A DNA stretch of 64,000 nucleotides from Paenibacillus macerans (GCF_900454495.1 NZ_UGSI01000001.1:1178001-1242000); one strand, 5' to 3'; positions 51,583 to 59,520 are shown, counted from the stretch's first letter. Numbers and translations are program-made. The notes: generated by a model not told the origin, from the sequence alone.

Positions 51583-52355
51583 GACCCAATACGCTGAAAT
51601 TAAAAATAAACCGGAAGCAGCCGGTGTTCGGACTGATTGTCTCCATTCCGCATCCCGTTGTTGTCGAGCTGATCGGCCATGCTGAATATGATTTTGTCAT
51701 CATTGATCACGAGCACGCCTCCACGAATATGGAGCGCGTCGAGGAACTGATCCGCGCCGCCGAGCTGGCGGGTGTCACCCCGCTTGTCCGCGTTTCGGGC
51801 GTGGAACGCACCGAAATACTGAAGGTGCTGGACGCGGGCGCCCAGGGCATCGTCATCCCCCATGTGGAGCGGCGGGAGCAGGTGGAGGAGGCGGTCCGCC
51901 GGGCGTATTACCATCCGCTCGGAATGCGCAGCCTGAACAGCGGCCGGCCGGGCGCGTTCGCCAAGTATCCGCTGACCGACTACATCCGCGAAGCCAATGA
52001 AGCCATTATGATTGTACCGATGATCGAAAGCGCGGAAGGCATCCGGCAAAGCGAAGCCATTTTGTCCCATCCGCAGATCGGCTTTGTGCTGGAAGGGGCG
52101 GCGGACTTGTCGCAATCCCTCGGATTGCCGTGGCAAACCGGGCACCCGGAGGTGCGGCGGCGGCTGGAGCAATTGCATGCGGCGTCGCAACGGTGCGGGG
52201 TTCCGTACGCGGCGGTGGCCAGAAGCAGGGAGGACATGCGGCTGTGGGCGGAGCGAGGCGTACGCATCTATGTGCTGGGAGACGACAGAAACACGGCATT
52301 CCGCGCATATCTGCAAAAGCGGAATGACTATTGGGACGCGGGTGGATGGATATGA
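51579..52355 (+). CDS. HpcH/HpaI aldolase family, SbnG-like citrate synthase
   Basis: 258 residues with the class II HpcH/HpaI barrel: FGLIVSIPHPVVVELIGHAEYDFVIIDHEHA, LVRVSG, GAQGIVIPHVERREQ and IVPMIESAEGI (metal-binding Glu, about 149). Inside siderophore operons this family is SbnG, which makes citrate from oxaloacetate and acetyl-CoA independently of the TCA cycle. Position between NIS synthetases and an SbnH-like decarboxylase supports that assignment. It is coupled to both neighbours by 4-bp overlaps. Confidence 0.87.
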   Translation: MRPNTLKLKINRKQPVFGLIVSIPHPVVVELIGHAEYDFVIIDHEHASTNMERVEELIRAAELAGVTPLVRVSGVERTEILKVLDAGAQGIVIPHVERREQVEEAVRRAYYHPLGMRSLNSGRPGAFAKYPLTDYIREANEAIMIVPMIESAEGIRQSEAILSHPQIGFVLEGAADLSQSLGLPWQTGHPEVRRRLEQLHAASQRCGVPYAAVARSREDMRLWAERGVRIYVLGDDRNTAFRAYLQKRNDYWDAGGWI

Positions 52356-53599
52356 ACGCAAACGTATGGGAAGCGATAGAGCGATTGCGGGCGCAGAGCC
52401 GGGAGCCGGTGTGCGCCTACTTGTATGACCTGGCGGGGATTCAGGCGCATGTCCGGGAGATGCGGCGGGTGATGCCGGATGGGACAGGGCTGTTCTACGC
52501 CATCAAAGCCAACCCCGACCGGCGCATTATCGAGTCGCTACTGCCGCTGGTGGACGGCTTTGAGGTGGCCTCCGCCGGCGAGCTGCTCAAAGTCAGGGAA
52601 GTCTGTGAGAACGTTCGCGTTCTGTTCGGAGGTCCCGGCAAAAAAGAAGCGGAGCTGGAGCTAGCGCTCAGGCATAATGTCACCTATATCCATGTGGAAA
52701 GCCTGCTCGAGCTGAGGCGGATTATCCGGCTGGCCCAAGGGCGGAGCCGGCCGGTGCGCATTTTACTGCGCATCAACCTGAGAACGGCTGCGTTGCCGCA
52801 GACCAAAATCGCGATGGGGGGACGTCCTGCTCCTTTCGGGCTGGACGAGCTGCTGATCGAAGAAGCGATCGGCATCATCCGGGAGGAGGGCCGGGGGGCG
52901 GTCCGGTTATGCGGTTTCCATTTTCACTCGCTGTCGAATAATTTGCGGGCGGAGCTGCACGCGGAGATGATTGAGCTGTATCTGCTGAAGGCGGAGGAGT
53001 GGGCGGAGCGCTATAATCTGGACCTTGAAATCGTTAACGCGGGCGGCGGTTTTGGCGTCTCCTACGATGCTGCGCCGGCGTTCGACTGGCCGCTGTTCAC
53101 GTCCCTGATCGCGCGGAGTGCAGCGAGGAAGCGGCTTGCCGGGGTGCGGCTATGGTTCGAGCCGGGCCGGCTGATCGTGGCCGAGCACGGCTACTACGCG
53201 GCCGAGGTGGTTGACATCAAAATATCGCATGATCAGCACTTTGCCGTGCTGCGGGGAGGCACCCACCATAACCGGCTGCCCGCTTCCTGGGGGCACAATC
53301 ATCCGTTTGTCATTATGCCGACAGGCAGGTGGGAGCATCCTTTTGCCAGACCGGAGGTCAGGCACGGAAAAGTGACGTTGGTTGGCGAGCTGTGCACGCC
53401 GAAAGACCGGCTGCACGCGGATGCCGAAGTGGAATGTTTGCGGGTCGGCGACATCGTTGTTTTTGAGAAGTCCGGCGCCTATTGCTGGACGATCTCTCAC
53501 CATGATTTTCTCGGTCATCCGCATCCGGAATTTTACTATTTGACGGAAGGAAATGGTCATGCGCACATCGACAATAGAGTCCGGCCTGAAAGCGGCTGA
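52352..53599 (+). CDS. PLP-dependent decarboxylase, type III (SbnH-like)
   Basis: 415 residues from ATG 52352 (overlaps the previous stop as ATGA). Fold type III Orn/DAP decarboxylase: PLP Lys in GLFYAIKANPD (about 49), IVNAGGGFGVSYD, WFEPGRLIV and the catalytic Cys in GELCTPKDRL (about 348). In staphyloferrin B synthesis SbnH decarboxylates a citryl-diaminopropionate intermediate to give an ethylenediamine unit. With diaminobutyrate as the amine, the product would contain 1,3-diaminopropane, one carbon longer; this is inference. Confidence 0.88.
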   Translation: MNANVWEAIERLRAQSREPVCAYLYDLAGIQAHVREMRRVMPDGTGLFYAIKANPDRRIIESLLPLVDGFEVASAGELLKVREVCENVRVLFGGPGKKEAELELALRHNVTYIHVESLLELRRIIRLAQGRSRPVRILLRINLRTAALPQTKIAMGGRPAPFGLDELLIEEAIGIIREEGRGAVRLCGFHFHSLSNNLRAELHAEMIELYLLKAEEWAERYNLDLEIVNAGGGFGVSYDAAPAFDWPLFTSLIARSAARKRLAGVRLWFEPGRLIVAEHGYYAAEVVDIKISHDQHFAVLRGGTHHNRLPASWGHNHPFVIMPTGRWEHPFARPEVRHGKVTLVGELCTPKDRLHADAEVECLRVGDIVVFEKSGAYCWTISHHDFLGHPHPEFYYLTEGNGHAHIDNRVRPESG

Positions 53600-55436
53600 G
53601 TCGCGGATTACCGCCGATTTGATGAATGCTTTTTTGACGGAGCGGTTTTTCCGGTTGGACGAGGAGCTGCTCCGGCCGCTCTCGGCTGCGCCGGCGCGGA
53701 TTCGGCGGTTATACGGAGAAGATGGAGAATATGGTGCCGAGACCAAGGTTTATGCCGGGGAAATCGTGTTTCTGGTTGAGTCCGGCATCCGCTTGGGAAT
53801 TCAGTGGGTGCAGAATACCCCCATTTATAAAAAGACTGCCGACGGAAGCTGGGCCGGCTTAGGCACTGCGCCGGAGCAGGCGGAAGCCGTGCTGCGTTCG
53901 GCTTTGTCCGCGGAAGCTTACGCACAGCCGGGCGTTGCGGACTTTCTGGCCGCTGTGGAGACGGCGGTTCGGCAGCTAGCGCTCAGCCTGAGTCCGGAAC
54001 GGATGGAGCAGCTGCTGGCATTCACCCCGGCCACGGCTTACGAGTGGTTCATCAAAGGGGAACGGATCGCCGCTCTGCGCGACCGTCCGTTCCATCCGAC
54101 GGCCAAAGCCAAAATCGGCTTTACCGGGCAGGACAGCTTGCGGTATTCGGCGGAGTTCGGCGAGCCGATCCGACTTCGCTGGGTAGCGGTGCATAGGGAT
54201 TCGGTTGTGCGGGGTTGCAAGGAGGAAGAGTTGTCCTGCCTGGATGTGTTGAACGCCGAGCAGCGGGCTTTGGTTGAGGCGGAGCTGAGCCGGCGGGGGA
54301 TGGGACCGGACGAATACGTGCCGATGCCCGTCCATCCCTGGCAGCTTGAGCATGTGATCGCGCCCCGTTTCGCTCAGGAGATAAAGGACGAGACGATCGT
54401 GGTGCTGGATGCGGAGGCCGGCGACTTCCTGGCCACCTCTTCGCTGCGTTCCATGGCGCCGGAAGCCGTGATTGAGCCTCATGCCGAAGCGGGGGGCGTA
54501 TCGGCCGTGCTAAAGCTGCCGGTCAGCGTGCTGTCGCTGGGAGCTGCCCGTTATTTGCCTGTGGTGAAGCTGCTTAACGGCCTGGTCGGAGAGAAGCTGC
54601 TGCGTCAGGCAGTGGCTTGCGATGAGACGCTGCGCGGCCGGGTTTATCTGTGCGAGGAGCGCCATTGGTGGGGCTACATGCCGGCGGCGATGGGGTTGTT
54701 CGACGACCACCCGCGCCACCTGGCCGCTCAACTCCGGCTTTATCCGCCGGAGCTATTTGTGGAAGGGTGCAAGGTGATCCCGATGTCCGCGCTTGGCGTG
54801 GATTTGGGGGGCCGGCATTTTTTGTCCGAAATGATGGGCAAGCCGCTTTCCGCCGAAGAGGTCTTAAGCTTCTATGCCGACCTGGCCGGCATGTTCTACG
54901 ATGTGGTGATGCGTCTGTTTAAGGTTGGGGTTGTGCCGGAAATTCACGGACAAAACTGCTTGCTGGTCTTGAAGCAAAATCAAGTGAGCGGACTGCTGTT
55001 TCGCGACCACGATTCGGTGCGGCTGCATCAGCCGTACCTGGACAAGCACGGCATTGGGGACCCGGGCTACCGCATACGTCCCGGCTATTCCAACAGCCTG
55101 TACAATGAGACGATCGATAAGCTGATATTTTACGTCCAGTCGCTCGGTACGCAGGTAAATCTGGCTTCGATTATGGAAGCCCTGTCCGGCGTGTACGCCA
55201 TTCCCGAGTCCCGTTTGTGGGCGATCACGGGGCAGGCATGGAAGGAAGCGCTGCTGGCCGCCGGGCTGCCGCAAGCCGACCGCGCCGCGCTGTACCGGGC
55301 GATTTTCGAGAGCCGGGAGTGGCCGGTGAAGCTCGTCGTCCGCCCGCTGCTGGAAGCGGATGGGGTGCCGGGTGCGATGCCTTCGGGAAAGGGCCAAGGG
55401 CGCAACCCTTTTTTGGCGGAGAAAATTTTCCCTTGA
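53559..55436 (+). CDS. IucA/IucC family NIS siderophore synthetase (third)
   Basis: 625 residues from ATG 53559 (GGAAGGAA 6 nt upstream; ATG 53553 is too close to it). It overlaps the decarboxylase gene by 41 bp. Motifs: ALRDRPFHPTAKAKIGF (about 168-184), MPVHPWQLEHVIA (about 257), LRSMAPEAVIEPH and EIHGQNCLLVLKQNQ...LLFRDHDSVRL (about 462-490). RDHD at the active site separates it from the other two synthetases. It is the last gene of the Fur-controlled operon; no exporter gene follows. Confidence 0.92.
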   Translation: MRTSTIESGLKAAESRITADLMNAFLTERFFRLDEELLRPLSAAPARIRRLYGEDGEYGAETKVYAGEIVFLVESGIRLGIQWVQNTPIYKKTADGSWAGLGTAPEQAEAVLRSALSAEAYAQPGVADFLAAVETAVRQLALSLSPERMEQLLAFTPATAYEWFIKGERIAALRDRPFHPTAKAKIGFTGQDSLRYSAEFGEPIRLRWVAVHRDSVVRGCKEEELSCLDVLNAEQRALVEAELSRRGMGPDEYVPMPVHPWQLEHVIAPRFAQEIKDETIVVLDAEAGDFLATSSLRSMAPEAVIEPHAEAGGVSAVLKLPVSVLSLGAARYLPVVKLLNGLVGEKLLRQAVACDETLRGRVYLCEERHWWGYMPAAMGLFDDHPRHLAAQLRLYPPELFVEGCKVIPMSALGVDLGGRHFLSEMMGKPLSAEEVLSFYADLAGMFYDVVMRLFKVGVVPEIHGQNCLLVLKQNQVSGLLFRDHDSVRLHQPYLDKHGIGDPGYRIRPGYSNSLYNETIDKLIFYVQSLGTQVNLASIMEALSGVYAIPESRLWAITGQAWKEALLAAGLPQADRAALYRAIFESREWPVKLVVRPLLEADGVPGAMPSGKGQGRNPFLAEKIFP

Positions 55437-55462
55437 CAAATCGCGCTGAGGTAATTTATGCT
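55433..55462 (+). promoter_or_regulatory. Candidate sigma-A promoter before a 47-residue ORF
   Basis: TTGACA (55433-55438, overlapping the NIS stop codon) and TATGCT (55457-55462) are separated by 18 bp. The -10 match is only moderate. Confidence 0.45.
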
Positions 55463-55504
55463 GATGAAAATTTAGGAAAACGAATGAAAGGAGCGTGAAC
55501 GGGG

Positions 55505-55648
55505 ATGAAATTGGCGATGTATCCAATCGGGTATGAGAACTTGGAGCAATGGTGCCTTCTGGAGGACAACCGTTTGTTTGATCATGCCGAAAGCTTTTTA
55601 TCCTCGTCATGCAGCCGTTTCAATATATCCAAACATTCTCTTTCTTAG
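55505..55648 (+). CDS. Small ORF of 47 residues, unknown
   Basis: The reading frame starts MKLAMYPIGYENLEQW and ends SKHSLS, with GGAG-containing DNA upstream and a moderate promoter ahead. There is no recognisable domain, and it is hydrophilic with two cysteines. A terminator follows at 55705. It could be a real small protein or the remnant of a longer gene cut by rearrangement after the NIS operon. Confidence 0.35.
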   Translation: MKLAMYPIGYENLEQWCLLEDNRLFDHAESFLSSSCSRFNISKHSLS

Positions 55649-55704
55649 GGGAAGTTGTATGCAAATAACGTTGTTTGCAACGTGTGAATTTGTTCGGATA
55701 TAAG

Positions 55705-55735
55705 ACCGCTGAGATGACTCGGCGGTTTTCTTTTT
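55705..55735 (+). terminator. Intrinsic terminator
   Basis: ACCGCTGAG (55705-55713) and CTCGGCGGT (55718-55726) form a 9-bp stem with an ATGA loop, followed by TTTCTTTTT. It ends the transcript carrying the 47-residue ORF. Confidence 0.82.
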
Positions 55736-55776
55736 GGTCATTTTGGATGAATGTTCAAAAAAAGATAAAAAAAGGG

Positions 55777-55805
55777 TTGACAGCATAAAAACACCGTGGT
55801 AACAT
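55777..55805 (+). promoter_or_regulatory. Sigma-A-like promoter of the small ORF/tRNA region
   Basis: TTGACA (55777-55782), a 17-bp spacer and TAACAT (55800-55805). It precedes the 55-residue ORF and the tRNA cluster on the same strand. Confidence 0.6.
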
Positions 55806-55888
55806 CATAAACATCAACAAGGTAAAACATTAAAGCATTAACGTGAGAATGCGTTTTGTAAATCTACGAGGAAAGGAAGGGATAGGAA

Positions 55889-56056
55889 ATGAAAATGCAC
55901 TTTACATTAGATTTTTTGGAGCAACGCTATAACGAACAGGCAAATATTTGGCGAGAGAGCGGCGAACCATCCTATCTCGATCCGATCGCCGGTAGCTTTT
56001 ACGTACCACGTTTAGTCCGTAACATCCTTAAAGAAGGAGGAACGGTACTGGCGTGA
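55889..56056 (+). CDS. Small ORF of 55 residues before tRNA cluster, unknown
   Basis: The frame begins MKMHFTLDFLEQRYNEQANIW and ends ILKEGGTVLA, with a strong AAGGAAGGGATAGGA leader and a good promoter 84 bp upstream. There is no known domain; it is mixed charged and could be a short helical protein. It directly precedes a cluster of tRNA and tRNA-like genes. Whether it belongs to them functionally is unknown. Confidence 0.45.
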   Translation: MKMHFTLDFLEQRYNEQANIWRESGEPSYLDPIAGSFYVPRLVRNILKEGGTVLA

Positions 56057-56200
56057 TTGTGAATCACGGACCGTTCTGAATTCAAAATTCATTTCCGTCG
56101 ATACATATTCAGTACGTAAAGGCTGCTTGCACCCTGGCAAGCGGTCCATTTGTGCTTGTTTCTGCCCGGAGGATTCGGGAGAGGCAAGTGAAGCGAATGG

Positions 56201-56230
56201 TGCCGCTCCTTGGGGAGGCAGTCTTTTTTT
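56201..56230 (+). terminator. Terminator-like hairpin before the tRNA array
   Basis: TGCC..CTCC pairs with GGAG..GCA around TTGG and is followed by GTCTTTTTTT. It lies four bases before the first tRNA. Confidence 0.55.
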
Positions 56231-56233
56231 CAT

Positions 56234-56308
56234 GGCGCATTAGGCAAGCGGTCAAAGCCACAGGACTTTCAATCCTGCAATCGCTCGGTTCGAATCCGGC
56301 ATGCGTCA
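56234..56308 (+). tRNA. tRNA-Glu(TTC)-like, atypical T stem
   Basis: Acceptor GGCGCAT/ATGCGTC pairs fully (one G-T), the anticodon arm is CAGGA-CTTTCAA-TCCTG with anticodon TTC, and the T loop is TTCGAAT. The D stem has three pairs. The T stem needs a bulged T (GC-T-CGG against CCGGC) or has a mismatch, which normal tRNA-Glu lacks. CCA is not encoded. It may be functional or degenerating. Confidence 0.6.
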
Positions 56309-56319
56309 CTTATTTTCGC

Positions 56320-56395
56320 GGAGATCGTGGTGAAGTGGATAACACGTCAGGTTGTGGCCCTGATACTGCACCGGTTCGATTCCGGTCGATCTCCC
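56320..56395 (+). tRNA. tRNA-His(GTG)
   Basis: Acceptor GGAGATC/GATCTCC is perfect, anticodon arm TCAGG-TTGTGGC-CCTGA has anticodon GTG, T arm ACCGG-TTCGATT-CCGGT is perfect, and the discriminator is C as expected for His. The base before position 1 is C rather than the G(-1) that bacterial tRNA-His genes normally encode. Confidence 0.72.
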
Positions 56396-56559
56396 CAATG
56401 AAAAGTACATACCTATACGGTTACGGTTCGCAAAGTGTGAGTGGGTCACTTGGCAGGGTTCAATGATGTGGTCTAACGAAACACAAGCTGTAAAAAATCG
56501 GTGGGAGATTAACCCGCTCTTAGCAAGGATTTACCGTAATCCAGTTCTGTTCTTAGCAT

Positions 56560-56634
56560 GGCGTGGTGGTGAAAATGGATGAACACACCGGCCTTTCACG
56601 CCGGGATTTGCGGGTTCGAGCCCCGTCCACGTCA
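56560..56634 (+). tRNA. tRNA-Glu(TTC)
   Basis: All arms fold well: acceptor GGCGTGG/CCACGTC, D stem GTG/CAC, anticodon arm CCGGC-CTTTCAC-GCCGG with anticodon TTC, T arm GCGGG-TTCGAGC-CCCGT, discriminator A. CCA is not encoded. About 160 bp of DNA between this and the tRNA-His holds no clear gene. Confidence 0.78.
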
Positions 56635-56650
56635 TCTTTATTCATCCTGT

Positions 56651-56724
56651 AGGGGTCCATGTTCCTAGGACGGCGAGTCTGCCTCCAAAGCAGACTGTGG
56701 TGGGTTCGATTCCCACGCCCCCTG
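56651..56724 (+). tRNA. tRNA-Trp(CCA)-like with abnormal D arm
   Basis: T arm GTGGG-TTCGATT-CCCAC, anticodon arm TCTGC-CTCCAAA-GCAGA (anticodon CCA) and discriminator G fit tRNA-Trp. The acceptor AGGGGTC/GCCCCCT has one mismatch, and the D-arm region (56658-56677) does not form a standard D stem and loop. It is either a divergent tRNA or a pseudo-tRNA. Confidence 0.5.
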
Positions 56725-56728
56725 TTAA

Positions 56729-56753
56729 GCTGGTTCGAATCCGGCTCGGCACA
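56729..56753 (+). pseudogene. 3' fragment of a tRNA gene
   Basis: GCTGG-TTCGAAT-CCGGC is a perfect T arm followed by TCGGCAC and A, i.e. the 3' acceptor strand and discriminator. No matching 5' half lies upstream, because the Trp-like tRNA ends only four bases before it. Confidence 0.6.
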
Positions 56754-56827
56754 TTTGTGATCAAGCAGCGGTGATCAAGACATATTATGAAAAGGGAGCT
56801 TTCGGCGTTTTATAAGCCGGATTCTTA

Positions 56828-57109
56828 GCTATATAAGTTGAACTTAAGAAAAATCGGGAACTAGGCAAGAGTGTTCAATATTCTAAATAATACACACTTT
56901 AGAATATTGAACCTAGGTGAAATGATTCTGAAGAAACTGAAAGCTTTCTGGAAGAAAGCTGCATCGGAAGCATATGCTTGGTCGCCTTTGTGAGCGGATT
57001 TCTTCCTTGTTGGAATCTATAAAATCAAGAAATCCGCGACAACAGCGATCATAAGAACATTTCACACGGCTGCCCTATCACGTAGAATCAATAGTTCAAC
57101 TTATATAGC
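56828..57109. mobile_element. MITE with 17-bp inverted ends
   Basis: GCTATATAAGTTGAACT at 56828-56844 is repeated exactly, inverted, at 57093-57109. If TA is the duplicated target, the element proper is 56832-57105, suggesting mobilisation by a Tc1/mariner or IS630-like transposase. Inside is a perfect 15-bp inverted repeat (GTTCAATATTCTAAA at 56873-56887; its complement at 56898-56912). There is no coding capacity. A deleted copy lies at 44898-45032. Confidence 0.75.
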
Positions 57110-57164
57110 CCGAAAAATTCCAAAACGAAAGGAAGAAGCCAACCTTGCAGTACAGGTGAACCCT

Positions 57165-57746
57165 ATGAAAAGTAAAAGACGACAGTACCCATTGATTCAT
57201 GAGACGACATATCGGAATACGACGGAACAGAACCTGGAATTTAGCGATGTGATGGAGCGGATATCCCGGTTCATCGCAAGCGATCCGCGGGGCGTATACG
57301 ACCTCGTTATTACGACCGACGCACAGACCCACCCGGGACATACCAAGTTCGTCAGCTACATTGTAGTGTACCGTGCAGGAAGAGGGGCATGGCTGTGCAG
57401 CCGCCAAGTGATTCTCCCCAGGGAAATTTATTCGGTTCGCGAAAAATTGTCTTTGGAAACGTCATACAGCCAAGAAATTGCCGCGCAATTCGGGTTGGCC
57501 GAGCGGATCAGCCTCGAAAACCTGATTCTTCCTTATCTCGATCAAGGGGCGGACATCCGTTTTATGGTCGATATTGACGGCGGCCGCGAGGCCAAGAACC
57601 GGACGGCGGCCTATCTTGCGGAAATGGTTGGTCGAATTGAGGCGATGGGTTTAATTGCTAGGGTTAAACCTGAATCGGTGATGGTCAGCATAGCCGACCG
57701 CGAAACTAAGAAACCATACCCGTTAAGGGAGGCATCAAATTCGTGA
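57165..57746 (+). CDS. YkuK-like RNase H-fold protein (DUF458)
   Basis: 193 residues from ATG 57165 (CAGGTG 6 nt upstream; a GTG at 57156 is the alternative). It fits the YkuK/DUF458 family: YDLVITTDAQTHPGHTKFVSYIVVYRAGRGAWLCSR resembles an RNase H-type first strand with an acidic residue, and RFMVDIDGGREAKNRTAA a second acidic site. These proteins are conserved in spore formers but uncharacterised. A strong terminator follows at 57796. Confidence 0.82.
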   Translation: MKSKRRQYPLIHETTYRNTTEQNLEFSDVMERISRFIASDPRGVYDLVITTDAQTHPGHTKFVSYIVVYRAGRGAWLCSRQVILPREIYSVREKLSLETSYSQEIAAQFGLAERISLENLILPYLDQGADIRFMVDIDGGREAKNRTAAYLAEMVGRIEAMGLIARVKPESVMVSIADRETKKPYPLREASNS

Positions 57747-57795
57747 ACGGCAAGACTGAGGCGTTTCTAAAGATGCACATAATGCTAACATTTTG

Positions 57796-57818
57796 ACCCG
57801 GCATATGCCGGGTTTTTT
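57796..57818 (+). terminator. Intrinsic terminator of the YkuK-like gene
   Basis: ACCCGGCATATGCCGGGT is an 18-bp perfect palindrome followed by TTTTT, 50 bp after the stop codon. Confidence 0.85.
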
Positions 57819-58190
57819 TAAACAAAAATGGGATGAAGTATTTGCGGGATTAGAAAGAACGGCACCTGCATGAGTTAAAGCTTACATCGTGGAGGATGCC
57901 AAGAGCATAATCCGAATCAGAAGCGCCGGGCAAAGGCTGTTCCGATAGAACGCTCCGTTTGGCACAAGGGGAAGCCAACAGTCCGATGAACGGTGAAATC
58001 AGATACTATATGGAGCGCCTTCAGCATTTATGTAAAAGCAGTTCTTGCCATCGATAAATGGATATATGATTTTGAGAATAATTGTTTAATTTTTGTGAGG
58101 ATACAGTAACCGGTCTGTAACTATCTTTGACAATCATTCTACTAAAATGAGATTTAGAGTTTTTACATATGAAAACAAGGAGAATGGTTG
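57819..58190. other. Intergenic region, little recognised
   Basis: I see no gene. The stretch 57890-58020 is G/A-rich and has some resemblance to structured RNA or a decayed element, but nothing I can name. A TTGACA at 58127-58132 could serve the next gene, although its -10 is weak. Confidence 0.3.
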
Positions 58191-58853
58191 ATGAAAAAAA
58201 GAGTCAAGGTTATCGTTGCGGCATGCTCCGCTTTCGTGCTGCTATCGGGCTCCGCACTGGCTATGACGACCGGACCGAAGATTTTTATTAACAAGGCCCC
58301 GTACGCGAATACGTATTTGAAGCTGAAAATCGAAAACGGCACGGCTATGGTTTCGCTGCGCGCTATCGTGGAGGAGTTGAAAGGGGAAGTGACCTACAAG
58401 GACAACAGCATTCATGTAACCCTGCCGGAGGCGTCCCACCTGGCTCATCAGGTTGACCTGTTTATGAGCGCGCTGCAGGCGGATACACCGGAGGAGGCGG
58501 CGAAGACATGGATTCGCGGAGTTCAGAAAAGAAATGGGCCGATGCAGTACGCCGTCATGACCCCGGCTTTGCAGGCAAGCACAAAACAAGAGTTCGAGGA
58601 TAATTTCTGGGTTACGGGCGGATCCAGCCCGCATATGGGAGCCGTGGAAAAGTTGGATACCAAGTCATTGTCCGATAAAAAAGTGCAGATTACCTTTAAT
58701 TATCCCCTTATTGTAATGGAAGAAGTCATAGGCTATGGAAAGGCTTCCCTAACGATCGAAAAAGGGAGCGGGCTTTACGAAGACAATTGGGCGATCTCGA
58801 AAATTTGGCTTCAGGATCCCGGTGATACGGGAGTTATGATCGGCGCAAATTAG
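58191..58853 (+). CDS. Secreted protein with copper amine oxidase N-like (stalk) domain
   Basis: 220 residues from ATG 58191 (AGGAG at 8 nt). A signal peptide (KKRVKVIVAACSAFVLLSGSALA) is followed by IFINKAPYANTYLKLKIENGTAMVSLRAIVEELKGEVTYKDNSIHVTLP, the short repeat typical of copper amine oxidase N-domain-like stalk proteins of Bacillales. The C-terminal half (about 85-220) resembles small secreted NTF2-like or DUF4829-like folds (WIRGVQKRNGPMQYAVMTPALQ). It probably acts outside the cell or at the wall. Its role is unknown. Confidence 0.8.
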   Translation: MKKRVKVIVAACSAFVLLSGSALAMTTGPKIFINKAPYANTYLKLKIENGTAMVSLRAIVEELKGEVTYKDNSIHVTLPEASHLAHQVDLFMSALQADTPEEAAKTWIRGVQKRNGPMQYAVMTPALQASTKQEFEDNFWVTGGSSPHMGAVEKLDTKSLSDKKVQITFNYPLIVMEEVIGYGKASLTIEKGSGLYEDNWAISKIWLQDPGDTGVMIGAN

Positions 58854-59198
58854 CGCGATAATAGAGAGCTTTCGCAGCATGAAATTGGCAAGTAAGCTTT
58901 AATGTAACCGGGCAAAGCTAACAAGATAAAACATTATTAAACGGAGGCGGGTGAATCCTGCTTCTTTTTTTGGAAAGGGAGCTTAAGCTTGAAGGAGTGC
59001 CATTTTCGTACGAAACGTTCGGCATACGGATTTGTTGCCGCTGTTCGTCGTTTATTGGGCAGACAGACATTTCGTAAGGAGAAAGACGTTTCCGCACAAT
59101 TAAACATAATAAATATTATGTAAACTAAATAACGAGAATCTAGGGGCTAAAAGACTCTAGAACTGTTATCTGGGGGGAACATGGAGGTTTGCAAAATG
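58854..59198. other. Intergenic region before the repeat array
   Basis: There is no supported gene. A weak hairpin (GCGGG-TGAAT-CCTGC) followed by a T run near 58943-58970 may end the previous transcript. A TTG-started frame of 42 codons from 58990 has no recognisable product and was not called. Confidence 0.35.
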
Positions 59199-59520
59199 TA
59201 ACGGACCCAGACGACTCTATTTACCTCAAGTCGGCTTTTTTCGGCTCGTTTAGAACGAAATAGTGTCACATGAGTCCGTTAGGCCACTAGCGATGCATTA
59301 AATCTGACAAGATACATTTTCTAGCCACACCAATATTCTAACGGTTGCCACAAGCGTTATTTGTTCCAAAAACGTTGATTTCAAAATCTAACGGTTGCTC
59401 TGGCGCTTATTTCACTGAAACCCGGCTCAGTTTGCTTAGATTCAGGCGAATAACGGCAATCACAACCGTTAGAATTTTGAAAAGGGCGTTTGTCGTAAAA
59501 TAGCCGCTGCTACAACCGTT
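59199..59520. repeat. Array of TAACGG intergenic repeats (region C), interrupted by an IS
   Basis: It starts with a long imperfect inverted repeat (TAACGGACCCAGACGACTC... at 59199 against its complement ending at 59281). Then come module AGCGATGCATTAAATCTGAC, TAACGGTTG at 59339 and 59389, CAACCGTTA at 59463 and CAACCGTT at 59513-59520. The last copy is cut by the IS element; its continuation AGATTTCCCGG is found at 61144. The order matches region B. Confidence 0.75.

Noticed and set aside
56401..56559. A further tRNA between tRNA-His and the second tRNA-Glu
   Set aside because: Some stem-like pieces (e.g. GGG-AGATTAA-CCC) exist, but no full cloverleaf or T-loop TTC signature could be built.
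57890..58020. Possible group II intron or riboswitch remnant
   Set aside because: Composition looks structured, but no domain V-like hairpin or known aptamer consensus could be recognised.
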